A DNA stretch of 5,332 bases from LMUY01 sp964657445. Its GTDB lineage: Bacteria; Pseudomonadota; Alphaproteobacteria; Acetobacterales; Acetobacteraceae. The position numbers and the translations under genes are program-made. This document shows positions 1-5,245 of this stretch, piece by piece (position 1 is the first letter of the stretch; every line of letters begins with the position of its first letter). The notes below the pieces were generated by a model. The model did not search any database. It was not told where the DNA came from and saw only the letters and a program-made list of their open reading frames with translations. The stretch lies in NCBI GenBank assembly GCA_964657445.1, contig CAZZVB010000262.1:1-5332 (forward strand), written 5' to 3'.

Positions 1-903
1 CGCTATCCGCGCGGGTTCGCCGCGGCGGTGTCGGTGGTGTCGGCCACGCTCGGCCCGTTGATGCCGACCTCGATCCCGATGATCTTCTACGCGCTGATCG
101 CCAACGCCTCGGTCGGTGCGATGCTGCTGGGCGGGCTGGTCCCCGCGGGGCTGCTCGCCGCCGCGCTGATGCTGACGGTGGCGCTGGTGGCAAGGCGCCG
201 CGGCTTCCCGCGCGAGGTCCGCACCCCCTGGAGCCGCCTGCCCGGCGTGCTGGTCCGCGCCATCCCGCCGCTGCTGCTGCCCGCCATTTTGCTCGGCCTG
301 ATCTATTCCGGCATCACCACCCCCACCGAGGCCGCCGCCATCGCCGCCGCCTACGCCCTGCTGCTGGCCTTCGCGGTGTACCGCACGCTGACGCTATGGC
401 AGCTTTTCCCCGTGATCTCCGCCACGGTGCGCGCCACCACGATGATCGTGACCATCATGGCCGGCGCCTTCGTCTTCAACTTCGCCGTCGCCAACGAGAA
501 CGTTCCCCAGCGCATCCAGGCCACGCTGCTGTCCTGGCACCTGTCGCCGACAGGGTTCCTGCTGTGCACCAACCTGCTGATGCTGCTGTTGGCCGTGGTG
601 CTGGACGAGGTCACCATCCTGCTGGTGATCGTCCCCCTGCTGATCCCGATCGCGCAGGACCTCGGCATCAACCTGGTCCATTTCGGCATCGTCGTCGTGC
701 TGAACATGATGGTCGGCCTGACCCTGCCACCGCACGGCCTGCTGCTCTTCGTGATGAGCGGCCTGACCGGCACCCCGGTCGGTGAGATATTCAGGGAAGT
801 GCCGCCATTCATCCTGGCGATGCTGGTCGTAGTGCTCACGGTGACCTTCCTGCCCGGCCTGGCGCTATGGCTACCAGGTTGGGCAGGGCTGCTGGCCCAA
901 TAA
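1..903 (+). CDS. TRAP transporter large permease (DctM type), 5'-truncated by window edge
   Basis: This is the large membrane subunit of a tripartite ATP-independent periplasmic (TRAP) transporter, which imports an organic acid such as a C4-dicarboxylate using an ion gradient together with a periplasmic binding protein and a small DctQ-type subunit. The frame is open from base 1 and ends at TAA 901-903, giving 300 residues; the family is usually about 425, so roughly the first 125 residues lie upstream. Family hallmarks are RYPRGFAAAV at the very start, followed by TLGPLMPTSIPM, then SGITTPTEAAAIAAAYAL around residues 99-116, and HFGIVVVLNMMVGLTLPPHG around 227-246. Between them are many hydrophobic helices and little soluble sequence. 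The partner subunits are not in the window and would be expected upstream. Substrate cannot be read from the permease. The C-terminal tail (ALWLPGWAGLLAQ) is ordinary. Family call is secure; the DctM name refers to family only. Confidence 0.95.
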   Translation, partial: RYPRGFAAAVSVVSATLGPLMPTSIPMIFYALIANASVGAMLLGGLVPAGLLAAALMLTVALVARRRGFPREVRTPWSRLPGVLVRAIPPLLLPAILLGLIYSGITTPTEAAAIAAAYALLLAFAVYRTLTLWQLFPVISATVRATTMIVTIMAGAFVFNFAVANENVPQRIQATLLSWHLSPTGFLLCTNLLMLLLAVVLDEVTILLVIVPLLIPIAQDLGINLVHFGIVVVLNMMVGLTLPPHGLLLFVMSGLTGTPVGEIFREVPPFILAMLVVVLTVTFLPGLALWLPGWAGLLAQ

Positions 904-919
904 CGCCAGGCTTTCTTCT

Positions 920-940
920 CCCTCTCCCCGCGGGAGAGGG
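920..940. terminator. GC-rich hairpin 17 bases after the permease stop
   Basis: CCCTCTCCC (920-928) and GGGAGAGGG (932-940) form a perfect 9-bp stem with a 3-base loop, and the GGGGTGAGGGG that follows is part of the same commonly seen intergenic element. It sits just behind the TRAP permease stop, so it could end or stabilise that transcript. There is no T-run after the stem, so it is not a classic intrinsic terminator. A REP-like dispersed palindrome is equally possible. Confidence 0.5.
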
Positions 941-1035
941 CGGGGTGAGGGGCCAACAGGCCGGGGGGGCAAACGCGCACGCCCCTTCCCGCCCAACAGG
1001 CACGACAGTCGCATGTGTCGCGAGGCGTTCCACCG

Positions 1036-1175
1036 TCATGCCCGGCACGACCCGGGTATCCACGGCCCGCACGTGTCACCGGCCAGTCCCGCATGGAACC
1101 AACGGCCACGACTTCAGCGCCACAAGGCCGGCGATAACGGGACGCCGTGGATACCAGGTTCAGGGCCTGGCATAA
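1036..1175. repeat. ~140-bp imperfect palindromic intergenic repeat
   Basis: Two inverted arms face each other. The left arm (1036-1066) reads TCATGCCCGG...CCCGGGTATCCACGGC. The right arm (1144-1175), read on the minus strand, is TTATGCCAGG...CCTGGTATCCACGGC. The inner 12 bases (1055-1066 and 1144-1155) are perfectly complementary, and a second inner pair CCGGCC/GGCCGG lies at 1079-1084 and 1126-1131. The arm pattern is the one seen in many dispersed intergenic palindromes of alphaproteobacteria (established knowledge, recalled rather than searched). As RNA it would fold into one long hairpin. It fills most of the gene-free stretch 904-1278; the remainder is GC-rich sequence with no recognisable gene. 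CATAAT at 1171-1176 resembles a -10 box but has no convincing -35. Confidence 0.7.
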
Positions 1176-1268
1176 TTAGAAAGGGAGTCATACCCCATCC
1201 GGCCGCCGCCGGGGCGGCACCGCCCCCACCCGTGGCGACGGTGGCCGCGTTGGCGGCGGAGATGAAGC

Positions 1269-1274
1269 AAGGAG
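1269..1274 (+). promoter_or_regulatory. Ribosome binding site of the HTH gene
   Basis: AAGGAG lies 4 bases before the ATG at 1279 and 7 bases before the ATG at 1282. The spacing favours the second methionine as the working start. Confidence 0.6.
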
Positions 1275-1278
1275 CAGG

Positions 1279-1587
1279 ATGATGACCGAGGCCGAGGACA
1301 CCGATTTCGGGCGCGAGCTGATTGCCTCGATGCAGGAGGCGGCTGCCATCGTGCGGGGCGAGAAGGACGCGGCACGCGTCCACCTTCCCCCAGGAGGTCC
1401 AGACGTGCGCGCTATCCGCGATCGACTTGGCCTAACCCGACCCGCTTTCGCGCAACGGTTTGGGCTGGCGGTCGCCGCCGTGCGTGACTGGGAGCAAGGA
1501 TTACACCGGCCAGACCCAGCCGCGCGCGTGTTGCTGATGGTAATTGCCCGCAATCCAGAAGCGGTTGCAGAAGCACAAGCGGCGTAA
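1279..1587 (+). CDS. HigA/NadS-like helix-turn-helix antitoxin-type regulator
   Basis: This 102-residue protein has the layout of HigA/NadS-type antitoxins that bind DNA and repress their own operon. A short acidic N-terminal helix (residues 4-28, EAEDTDFGRELIASMQEAAA) is followed by a linker with VHLPPGGPDVRAIRDRLG (34-51) and an HTH core with LTRPAFAQRFGLAVAAVRDW (52-71). It ends with EQGLHRPDPAARVLL and a final helix containing NPEAVAEA. The WEQG and RP..AR.LL motifs are typical of this subfamily. AAGGAG at 1269-1274 serves as ribosome binding site. ATG occurs at both 1279 and 1282; the second gives a more usual 7-base spacing, so the true start may be one codon downstream. Such antitoxins are normally next to a RelE/HigB-like toxin, but none is recognisable on either side, so it appears orphaned or the toxin was lost. 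Codon use is GC-rich and native-looking. Confidence 0.82.
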   Translation: MMTEAEDTDFGRELIASMQEAAAIVRGEKDAARVHLPPGGPDVRAIRDRLGLTRPAFAQRFGLAVAAVRDWEQGLHRPDPAARVLLMVIARNPEAVAEAQAA

Positions 1588-1683
1588 GAGCAATTGTCTT
1601 TTAACGGGTTAGTTCGCCCATTTCGGCCAAATTGATATGCCGGGCGCTCGGGCTGACGTTCATTGGCTCCACCGGTAGACGGA

Positions 1684-1914
1684 ATGATGACTCTGCCGGA
1701 GAGCACCGCACAAGGTATCGGCCTGGCGATTTTTCACACGCTCGAGGTGCTGGCCCTCATCTCGTGCCTATGCATTGTTGCCGCAACTGTATGTCTGATC
1801 GTGGCCAGGCGTTCCCTTGATCATCGGGCCAAGCTGCTGAAGTGGTTTGCCGCCCTGCTGGCCGTAGCAGCGCTAGGGCCACCATTGTTTGTAGTCTGGG
1901 CGACCAGCAGATAG
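1684..1914 (+). CDS. Possible small two-helix membrane protein, unknown function
   Basis: I do not recognise this 76-residue ORF. It has two strongly hydrophobic segments, about residues 20-41 (TLEVLALISCLCIVAATVCL and following residues) and 51-73 (LLKWFAALLAVAALGPPLFV and following residues). They are joined by a short positively charged loop, RRSLDHRAK, which would favour a cytoplasmic loop with both ends outside. This arrangement is hard to get by chance in GC-rich noncoding DNA and supports a real inner-membrane protein. Start choice is uncertain: tandem ATGs at 1684 and 1687, an in-frame TTG at 1663, and only a weak GACGGA directly before 1684. It lies 97 bases after the HTH gene on the same strand, so co-transcription is possible, but nothing ties the two functions together. 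It could still be a chance ORF. Confidence 0.42.
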   Translation: MMTLPESTAQGIGLAIFHTLEVLALISCLCIVAATVCLIVARRSLDHRAKLLKWFAALLAVAALGPPLFVVWATSR

Positions 1915-2397
1915 CGCCGTTGCTCACATCCTGGCCCGGCAGAGATAGCCGCTCGTCACGATGCCAGGTTTGCTACAGGCGAGCATGGCTGTCGGCTTTT
2001 TGCCAGCGCCGGTCGGCCTAACGCGTCAGCCATCCCTCTGAAAGCGGACACATAATCAAGGTAAGCTTCGCGTAACCTCTGGTGGTTAGCGGCCTGTCTC
2101 CTTCCGGGCGGGATTTTTAAATAGCTGACATTCCCGCTTTGGCGTGAACTGGCCGGAAGCGGACGGTTGGCTTTCGGTTGGCGGGCCGGCAAAGCGGACG
2201 CCGCCAACGACGACGGTTGCGGCGACTTTCGACCCAAGTTGGCCAATGGATGGCGATTTCCACAAACCGGGAAGCGGACATTCTTTGGCGGTGGGTAGAG
2301 CTGCATGGTCAGGAAGATCATCGCTGCTCATCTTGCTGTATTGGGCTTGACCTAACATTCGTGACACCAGCCGCAAAGTAGCAGTGGGCGGCTCGTG
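1915..2397. other. Gene-poor stretch with AAGCGGAC-type repeats
   Basis: I see no convincing gene here in any frame; the open frames lack family-like sequence and run through repeats. Four exact AGCGGAC motifs occur on the plus strand at 2043, 2158, 2193 and 2273. A related segment with the tract TTCCCGCTTTGGCG lies at 2131-2144. The stretch ends in the hairpin at 2362-2400. Confidence 0.6.
2192..2283 (+). repeat. AAGCGGAC repeat unit, copy A
   Basis: The unit begins AAGCGGACGC (2192), has CGACCCAAGTTGG in the middle (2230-2242) and ends with AAGCGGACATTC (2272-2283). The same three blocks in the same order occur on the minus strand at 3564-3655 with diverged spacers. Copies of this kind suggest a dispersed, degenerate intergenic repeat family rather than coding sequence. 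Confidence 0.55.
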
Positions 2398-2400
2398 TCA
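2362..2400 (-). terminator. Hairpin at the end of the minus-strand module
   Basis: TGACAC (2362-2367), a mismatched C, and AGCCGC (2369-2374) pair with GCGGCT (2388-2393), a mismatched C, and GTGTCA (2395-2400), leaving a 13-base loop. It overlaps the stop codon of the minus-strand gene tail that ends at 2398, the position expected for a transcription terminator. No T-run follows on the minus strand, so termination is an inference from position and stem only. Confidence 0.45.
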
Positions 2401-2544
2401 GACGCCCTGGAACAGGAGCTGGCCTGCCTCGGCGCCCGGGGCGGGCATGTCCAGCGGCAGGCGCGCGGCCCTTGACCGCCACCCCGCGCCGTCAGCTACC
2501 AATCGGTAGGCGACGGGTCGAAGAACAGGCTTTCTCAGCTCCGA
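2398..2544 (-). pseudogene. C-terminal tail of a lost minus-strand gene, unknown family
   Basis: The minus-strand frame is open for 48 codons between an in-frame TGA (2545-2547) and its own TGA at 2398-2400. It reads as an ordinary protein C-terminus, including RPVAYRLVADGAGWRSRAAR and LPLDMPAPGAEAGQLLFQGV. It has no good start codon and no ribosome binding site, and it begins just after the DUF1493-like gene in another frame, so I read it as the end of a gene whose body was lost or frameshifted. A terminator-like hairpin overlaps the stop. I do not recognise the family. It could also be a chance open frame, as GC-rich DNA keeps frames open; the proline/alanine-rich end fits either view. Confidence 0.3.
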
Positions 2545-2557
2545 TCAAAGAACGGGG

Positions 2558-2917
2558 TCAGGCCGGGTGGGCTTCCTGCCGCAGTTTGGCCAGCAGCTCG
2601 GCAAACCCCCGCGCCGTGAGGGGTTGGTAGGTGGTCGGCCGACGAAACAGCCGTTGCACCAGCAAGAAGGGCCAGAACGAGAGGCTGATTTGCGGCTCGA
2701 AATAGGTGCCGTAAGGAAAGGAACGCTCGGCCTCTTCCTGCGTCAGTCCGATTTTCGCCGCCGCCGCGTAGACCAGTTCCTCGGCCTCCTCGCCCGCAAA
2801 GCCAGGGCGACCGTTGATGATCATGTCCGGTGTATACGCCCAACGCTGGATCGCGCAGTGCTCACGTACGACCGCCAGAACCGCCTCTTGGATATTCATC
2901 TGGTCAGAACCCGACAT
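2558..2917 (-). CDS. DUF1493-like small protein
   Basis: This 119-residue soluble protein has the outline of the DUF1493 family, small acyl-carrier-like proteins of unknown role. A first helix with AVLAVVREHC (residues 12-21) is followed by a loop with TPDM. Next comes the acidic motif GEEAEELVYAAAAKIGL (42-58), then a block with ERSFPYGTYFEP (64-75). A hydrophobic stretch LSFWPFLLVQRLFRRP leads to PLTARGFAELLAKLRQEA near the end. In the family the corresponding landmarks are DAEELLEEF, the FDF.RYF segment and the PLT start of the last helix. The start at 2917 has GAGGA 13 bases upstream, a long spacing; an in-frame ATG at 2899 would lack a site. The gene is 15 bases downstream of another minus-strand ORF, whose stop overlaps this site, so they are probably one transcript. 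Family assignment is from memory of motifs, moderately sure. Confidence 0.68.
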   Translation of the reverse strand: MSGSDQMNIQEAVLAVVREHCAIQRWAYTPDMIINGRPGFAGEEAEELVYAAAAKIGLTQEEAERSFPYGTYFEPQISLSFWPFLLVQRLFRRPTTYQPLTARGFAELLAKLRQEAHPA

Positions 2918-2932
2918 TGGGGCAGACGATCC

Positions 2933-3196
2933 TCAATAGGCCGGTTCGGCGCAAAAAGGGGTTAGCTCCTCACAGGCGGTCCGCAGGTACGAGCGCTTGC
3001 CCCGGCAGTTGGCGTAGCACTGATCGATGACTTCCAGATCGACCGCGAGCAAGGCCCAGCCGATGCCGGGTATCCAGCGACCGACAAAGCGGAGCAGGCT
3101 TGTCGTCCGCAGCGAAGTCGTCGGGCCGTACGTGGATGCTGCCGTCAAGGCCTTCGGGTGGTCGACTGTTCGCGCTATGGCAATGCGCCCTAACAT
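2933..3196 (-). CDS. Small Cys-containing membrane-type ORF, possibly the 3' end of a larger gene
   Basis: I do not recognise this 87-residue product. Its persuasive part is residues 34-64: a hydrophobic segment LLRFVGRWIPGIGWALLAVD, then LEVIDQCYANC, with four cysteines at 60, 64, 75 and 82 that could form disulfides if exported. The segment resembles the single GxxxPGxGW...D helix seen at the C-termini of some polymorphic or secreted proteins (inference). The first ~33 residues are less protein-like, no ribosome binding site was seen at 3196, and the start overlaps a plus-strand ORF, so the original N-terminus may be missing. It precedes the DUF1493-like gene by 15 bases on the same strand and is probably co-transcribed with it. 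A pairing of membrane/secreted protein with a small acidic partner would fit an effector-immunity or regulator pair, but this is unproven. Confidence 0.5.
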   Translation of the reverse strand: MLGRIAIARTVDHPKALTAASTYGPTTSLRTTSLLRFVGRWIPGIGWALLAVDLEVIDQCYANCRGKRSYLRTACEELTPFCAEPAY

Positions 3197-3473
3197 TCGC
3201 TTTTCCTACATCCCGCGCCGCGATGTCTTGCGTTTCAGGAACTTCGCCGACATCGACGAGCGGATCGAAAAGGGTTTGCTTGCTTACGACATTGCCGAGA
3301 GGGAAGGTTTTCTTCGTGTTGAGGAAACGCTAGCTCAGTATGGTGTTTTGCCGACGGATTATCTGAAATCAGCGGAAGCGTTTTTCGAGTCCGTTCGTGC
3401 GCGATTGCTACGACCAACCGCCGCCTTCTCTGCCGCTCGCGCCTGGGCACGAAATGGACCGGCTGCGGCCTAA
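3183..3473 (+). CDS. Plus-strand ORF of unknown function, possibly a gene fragment
   Basis: I cannot assign a family to these 96 residues. From the ATG at 3183 the frame reads MRPNIRFSYIPRRDVLRFRN, then FADIDERIEKGLLAYDIAER and EGFLRVEETLAQYGVLPTDY, ending with an Ala/Arg-rich tail. The middle looks like a helical soluble protein. Codons such as ggt, ttt, ctt and cgt are frequent from 3270 to 3400, making this stretch AT-richer at third positions than the flanking GC-rich DNA, which may mark a foreign origin. The frame is open back to 3027, but that upstream part is antisense to the better-looking minus-strand ORF and reads as nonsense. There is no ribosome binding site at 3177 or 3183, so this may be the 3' end of a truncated gene. 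It overlaps the divergent ORF start by 14 bases. Confidence 0.38.
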   Translation: MRPNIRFSYIPRRDVLRFRNFADIDERIEKGLLAYDIAEREGFLRVEETLAQYGVLPTDYLKSAEAFFESVRARLLRPTAAFSAARAWARNGPAAA

Positions 3474-3855
3474 CGTCAGTCAGCGTAAGGAATAGGCTGT
3501 CCAAATGGACGCTCTGGATTTTGGTCTCGCAAGCGGAATCCAGCCTCTCTTCTCCATTTAGCCGAACGTCCGCTTAGGCTCCGTGGGCGTCCAAAGCAGA
3601 CCGGCCGCTTCCCACCCAACTTGGTCGTAGCTGCATCTCGCAGCCGCGTCCGCTTCTAGTTCGCAAAATGAAGTTGCTGAGTGACCGATGTTGGCCGAAA
3701 GCGGATGGTCTGCTCTTTGGTAAGCGACAGGGCAAAGCGGACGCACAGAACGGTCCATCGCATGTCCGCTTACCCGTCCATCAATCAAAGCGTCCGCCTT
3801 GCCATTCTGAGTTTGCATTTTCGGACAGACTGCTCAGGTCCATCCGACGGTGGTT
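3474..3855. other. Gene-free stretch between the unknown ORF and the insertion sequence
   Basis: No credible gene is seen. It contains GTCCAAATGGAC (3499-3510, a perfect palindrome) and an inverted pair CTGGATT (3514-3520)/AATCCAG (3537-3543) behind the plus-strand ORF. AAGCGGAC-type motifs follow in both orientations at 3568, 3648, 3736 and 3764, with variants at 3700 (AGCGGAT) and 3792 (GTCCGCC). Confidence 0.55.
3564..3655 (-). repeat. AAGCGGAC repeat unit, copy B (inverted)
   Basis: Read on the minus strand it begins AAGCGGACGC at 3655, has CGACCAAGTTGG in the middle (3627-3616) and ends with AAGCGGACGTTC (3575-3564). This is the same block order as copy A at 2192-2283, and the distance between the two AGCGGAC motifs is 80 bases in both. 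Spacer sequences have diverged. Confidence 0.55.
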
Positions 3856-3862
3856 TGCTGGG

Positions 3863-3875
3863 GTGGACGGCCCCC
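3863..3875 (+). repeat. Left subterminal inverted repeat of the IS
   Basis: GTGGACGGCCCCC is the perfect reverse complement of 5233-5245. It lies 59 bases upstream of the transposase start. Confidence 0.85.
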
Positions 3876-3920
3876 GACGGCATCGATGTGCCAGAATGAG
3901 GTCGTTGCTGATCTCAGACA

Positions 3921-3926
3921 GAGGAG
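3921..3926 (+). promoter_or_regulatory. Ribosome binding site that fixes the GTG start of the transposase
   Basis: GAGGAG is separated by 7 bases from the GTG at 3934. The longer open frame begins upstream of the IS end at 3850 and would take in flanking DNA, so GTG 3934 is the sensible start. Confidence 0.75.
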
Positions 3927-3933
3927 ACCGTCC

Positions 3934-4971
3934 GTGGAACAGGTTAGCCGCATTGGCATGGATACGTCGAAACACGTTTTCCAGCTTCATGGCGTGAACG
4001 CCTCCGAGAAGGTGGTTTTGCGTCGGAAGATGCGACGCAAGGAGATGGTGACGTTCTTCGAGAAGCTTGCGCCAACTGTGATCGCGATTGAGGCGTGCGG
4101 CGCGTCGCACTACTGGGCTCGGCATCTACGGTCGTTCGGCCACGAGGTGAAGCTGATCGCACCTCAGTTGGTCAAGCCATACGTCAAGCGGGGCAAGAAC
4201 GACGCGGCTGACGCCGAGGCGCTTTGCGAGGCGATGAGCCGGCCGACGATGCGGTTCGTGCCGGTAAAGACGGCCGAGCAGCAGGCGGCGCTGATGCTCA
4301 TGGGCTTGCGCGATCAGCTGGTCGCCAGCCGCACGCAGTTGTCGAACGCCATCCGCGGCTACGCGACGGAATTCGGGGTCACCGCCGCCAAGGGGAAGGC
4401 TCACCTCGAACCGCTGCTCGAGCGCATTCAGGCCGACGAGAGCCTGCCGGTCCTGGCGCGAGAGCTGTTCGCGGTTCAGGCCGAGGGCTACCGGCGGTTA
4501 CAGGCGCAAATCGACGAAGTCGATGCCAAGCTGGCAGCTTGGCAAAAGTCCGACGAGTGCAGCCAGCGGCTCGTCAAGATCCCCGGCGTCGGCCCGATTG
4601 GCGCGGCGCTTCTGAAGATGAAGACTCCGGCGCCCGAACTGTTCAAATCGGGGCGACAGTACGCCGCTTGGATCGGTCTGACGCCAAAGGACCATTCGAC
4701 CGCCGGCAAGGCCAGGCTCGGCGTTATTACCCGGGCCGGTGACGAGACTTTGCGCAGCGTCTTGGTGGTCGGCGCCACCGCCGTGATCCAACACGCTCAA
4801 CGAAGTGGCAAGGCCTCGCCCTGGTTGGCCGCGCTTCTCAAGCGCAAGCCGCCGAAGCTCGTCGCCGTGGCGCTGGCCAACAAGATGGCCCGCATCGCCT
4901 GGAAGCTGATGGTCACGGGCCAAAGCTACGCCATGAAGTCTGCGCCCGCCCCCTTGGCGAACGCAGCCTAG
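3934..4971 (+). CDS. IS110-family (IS1111 group) DEDD transposase
   Basis: This 345-residue recombinase catalyses RNA-guided excision and insertion of the element. The N-terminal RuvC-like domain (PF01548 type) shows the DEDD set: D10 in GMDTSK, E53 in IAIEACGASHYW, and D90 and D93 in KRGKNDAADAEAL. A helical linker (about 112-205) contains the conserved block QQAALMLMGLRDQLVASRTQ. The C-terminal domain (PF02371 type, about 210-330) begins with RLVKIPGVGPIGAALL, continues with the QYAAWIGLTPKDHSTAGK segment, where S255 is the likely serine nucleophile, and then RLGVITRAGDETLRSVLV. PYVKRGKNDAADAEA and the HSTAGKARLG pattern are typical of the IS1111 group. Start GTG 3934 is set by GAGGAG at 3921; length matches the family (about 340). 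All catalytic residues are present and no frameshift is seen, so it should be functional. GC-rich codon use resembles the host. Confidence 0.97.
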   Translation: MEQVSRIGMDTSKHVFQLHGVNASEKVVLRRKMRRKEMVTFFEKLAPTVIAIEACGASHYWARHLRSFGHEVKLIAPQLVKPYVKRGKNDAADAEALCEAMSRPTMRFVPVKTAEQQAALMLMGLRDQLVASRTQLSNAIRGYATEFGVTAAKGKAHLEPLLERIQADESLPVLARELFAVQAEGYRRLQAQIDEVDAKLAAWQKSDECSQRLVKIPGVGPIGAALLKMKTPAPELFKSGRQYAAWIGLTPKDHSTAGKARLGVITRAGDETLRSVLVVGATAVIQHAQRSGKASPWLAALLKRKPPKLVAVALANKMARIAWKLMVTGQSYAMKSAPAPLANAA

Positions 4972-4973
4972 AG

Positions 4974-5020
4974 ATCAGCCAGGTACGGCCGCAATTTAAC
5001 GACAACCGTGCTGAGCTGAT
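4974..5020 (+). other. Hairpin just after the transposase stop
   Basis: ATCAGC (4974-4979) pairs with GCTGAT (5015-5020), and inside it ACGG (4985-4988) pairs with CCGT (5006-5009). It begins three bases after the stop codon. It may separate the transposase message from the RNA-coding end, or be a 5' part of that RNA. There is no T-run. Confidence 0.35.
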
Positions 5021-5059
5021 GCCAGAACTTGCAAGCAAACGGCAGATGATGTGATCGAT

Positions 5060-5232
5060 CGATCCCCGGCAAGAGACACTCCGTTGTCCGTCATGGCCAT
5101 CGTAGGTCGTTCGTTTGTTAGGAACTCTTGTCGCGGAAACCATCTTGGCCAGCGTTCATGTGCGAGCGCGACAACAGGCCGGACATATGAACGCAAGCGA
5201 TCTGATCAAACCACCGCCAAATCTTGCAAGGA
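5060..5232 (+). ncRNA. Candidate bridge RNA/seekRNA of the IS1111-group element
   Basis: IS1111 elements encode a guide RNA in the noncoding end after the transposase. Two stem-loops can be seen. Stem 1: 5067-5075 (CGGCAAGAG) pairs with 5125-5133 (CTCTTGTCG) with one G-U, enclosing 49 bases. Within that loop, 5083-5094 pairs with the right flank (5248-5259, 12 contiguous pairs, two G-U), and 5106-5117 matches the left flank 3846-3857 at 9 of 12 positions, ending in GTTTG. Stem 2: 5152-5162 (GCGTTCATGTG) pairs with 5184-5194 (CATATGAACGC) with one G-U and a 21-base loop. Around it, 5149-5154 pairs with the left IS end 3856-3861, and 5183-5189 (ACATATG) equals the right end 5244-5250. All four segments include the TG at the border. 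CTTGCAAG occurs at 5028 and again at 5223, near both edges. RNA ends are guesses; no promoter was identified. Confidence 0.6.
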
Positions 5233-5245
5233 GGGGGCCGTCCAC
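5233..5245 (-). repeat. Right subterminal inverted repeat of the IS
   Basis: GGGGGCCGTCCAC is the perfect reverse complement of 3863-3875, and lies directly after the candidate guide-RNA region. Confidence 0.85.

Noticed and set aside
351..1109. Long minus-strand ORF (252 codons) opposite the TRAP permease
   Set aside because: It is a shadow of the GC-rich permease gene and continues through intergenic repeats; no protein-like segments.
1013..1282. Plus-strand ORF of 89 codons whose stop overlaps the HTH gene start as ATGA
   Set aside because: It runs through the palindromic repeat and its product is low-complexity Pro/Ala/Arg sequence unlike any toxin; the overlap looks accidental.
1188..1706. 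Minus-strand ORF of 172 codons opposite the HTH gene
   Set aside because: Antisense shadow with Arg/Ser/Ala-rich sequence; the plus-strand protein matches a known family with a good ribosome site.
1956..2321. Minus-strand ORF of 121 codons in the repeat-rich stretch
   Set aside because: It spans several AAGCGGAC repeats and has no coherent domain; the part near LREAYLDYVSAF looks slightly protein-like but is too short to support.
2350..2400. Integron attC-like site: GTTAGGT on the minus strand next to an imperfect stem with a mismatched C
   Set aside because: The stem lacks the opposing RYYYAAC box on its other side, and no integrase or second attC-like site is seen. GCCTAAC sites at 2016 and 3469 likewise lack partners.
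2351..3199. Direct repeat CCTAACATTCG at 2351-2361 and 3189-3199 framing the minus-strand module
   Set aside because: An 11-base exact repeat is expected a few times by chance in a 5.3-kb window, and neither copy has other supporting structure shared with the other.
2041..3775. CRISPR array suggested by repeated AAGCGGAC motifs
   Set aside because: The shared blocks are short, spacing is irregular, orientation changes, and no cas genes are present.
3850..3933. Upstream extension of the transposase to the first in-frame ATG at 3850
   Set aside because: It would begin outside the IS and read through the inverted repeat; the GTG at 3934 has a well-spaced GAGGAG.
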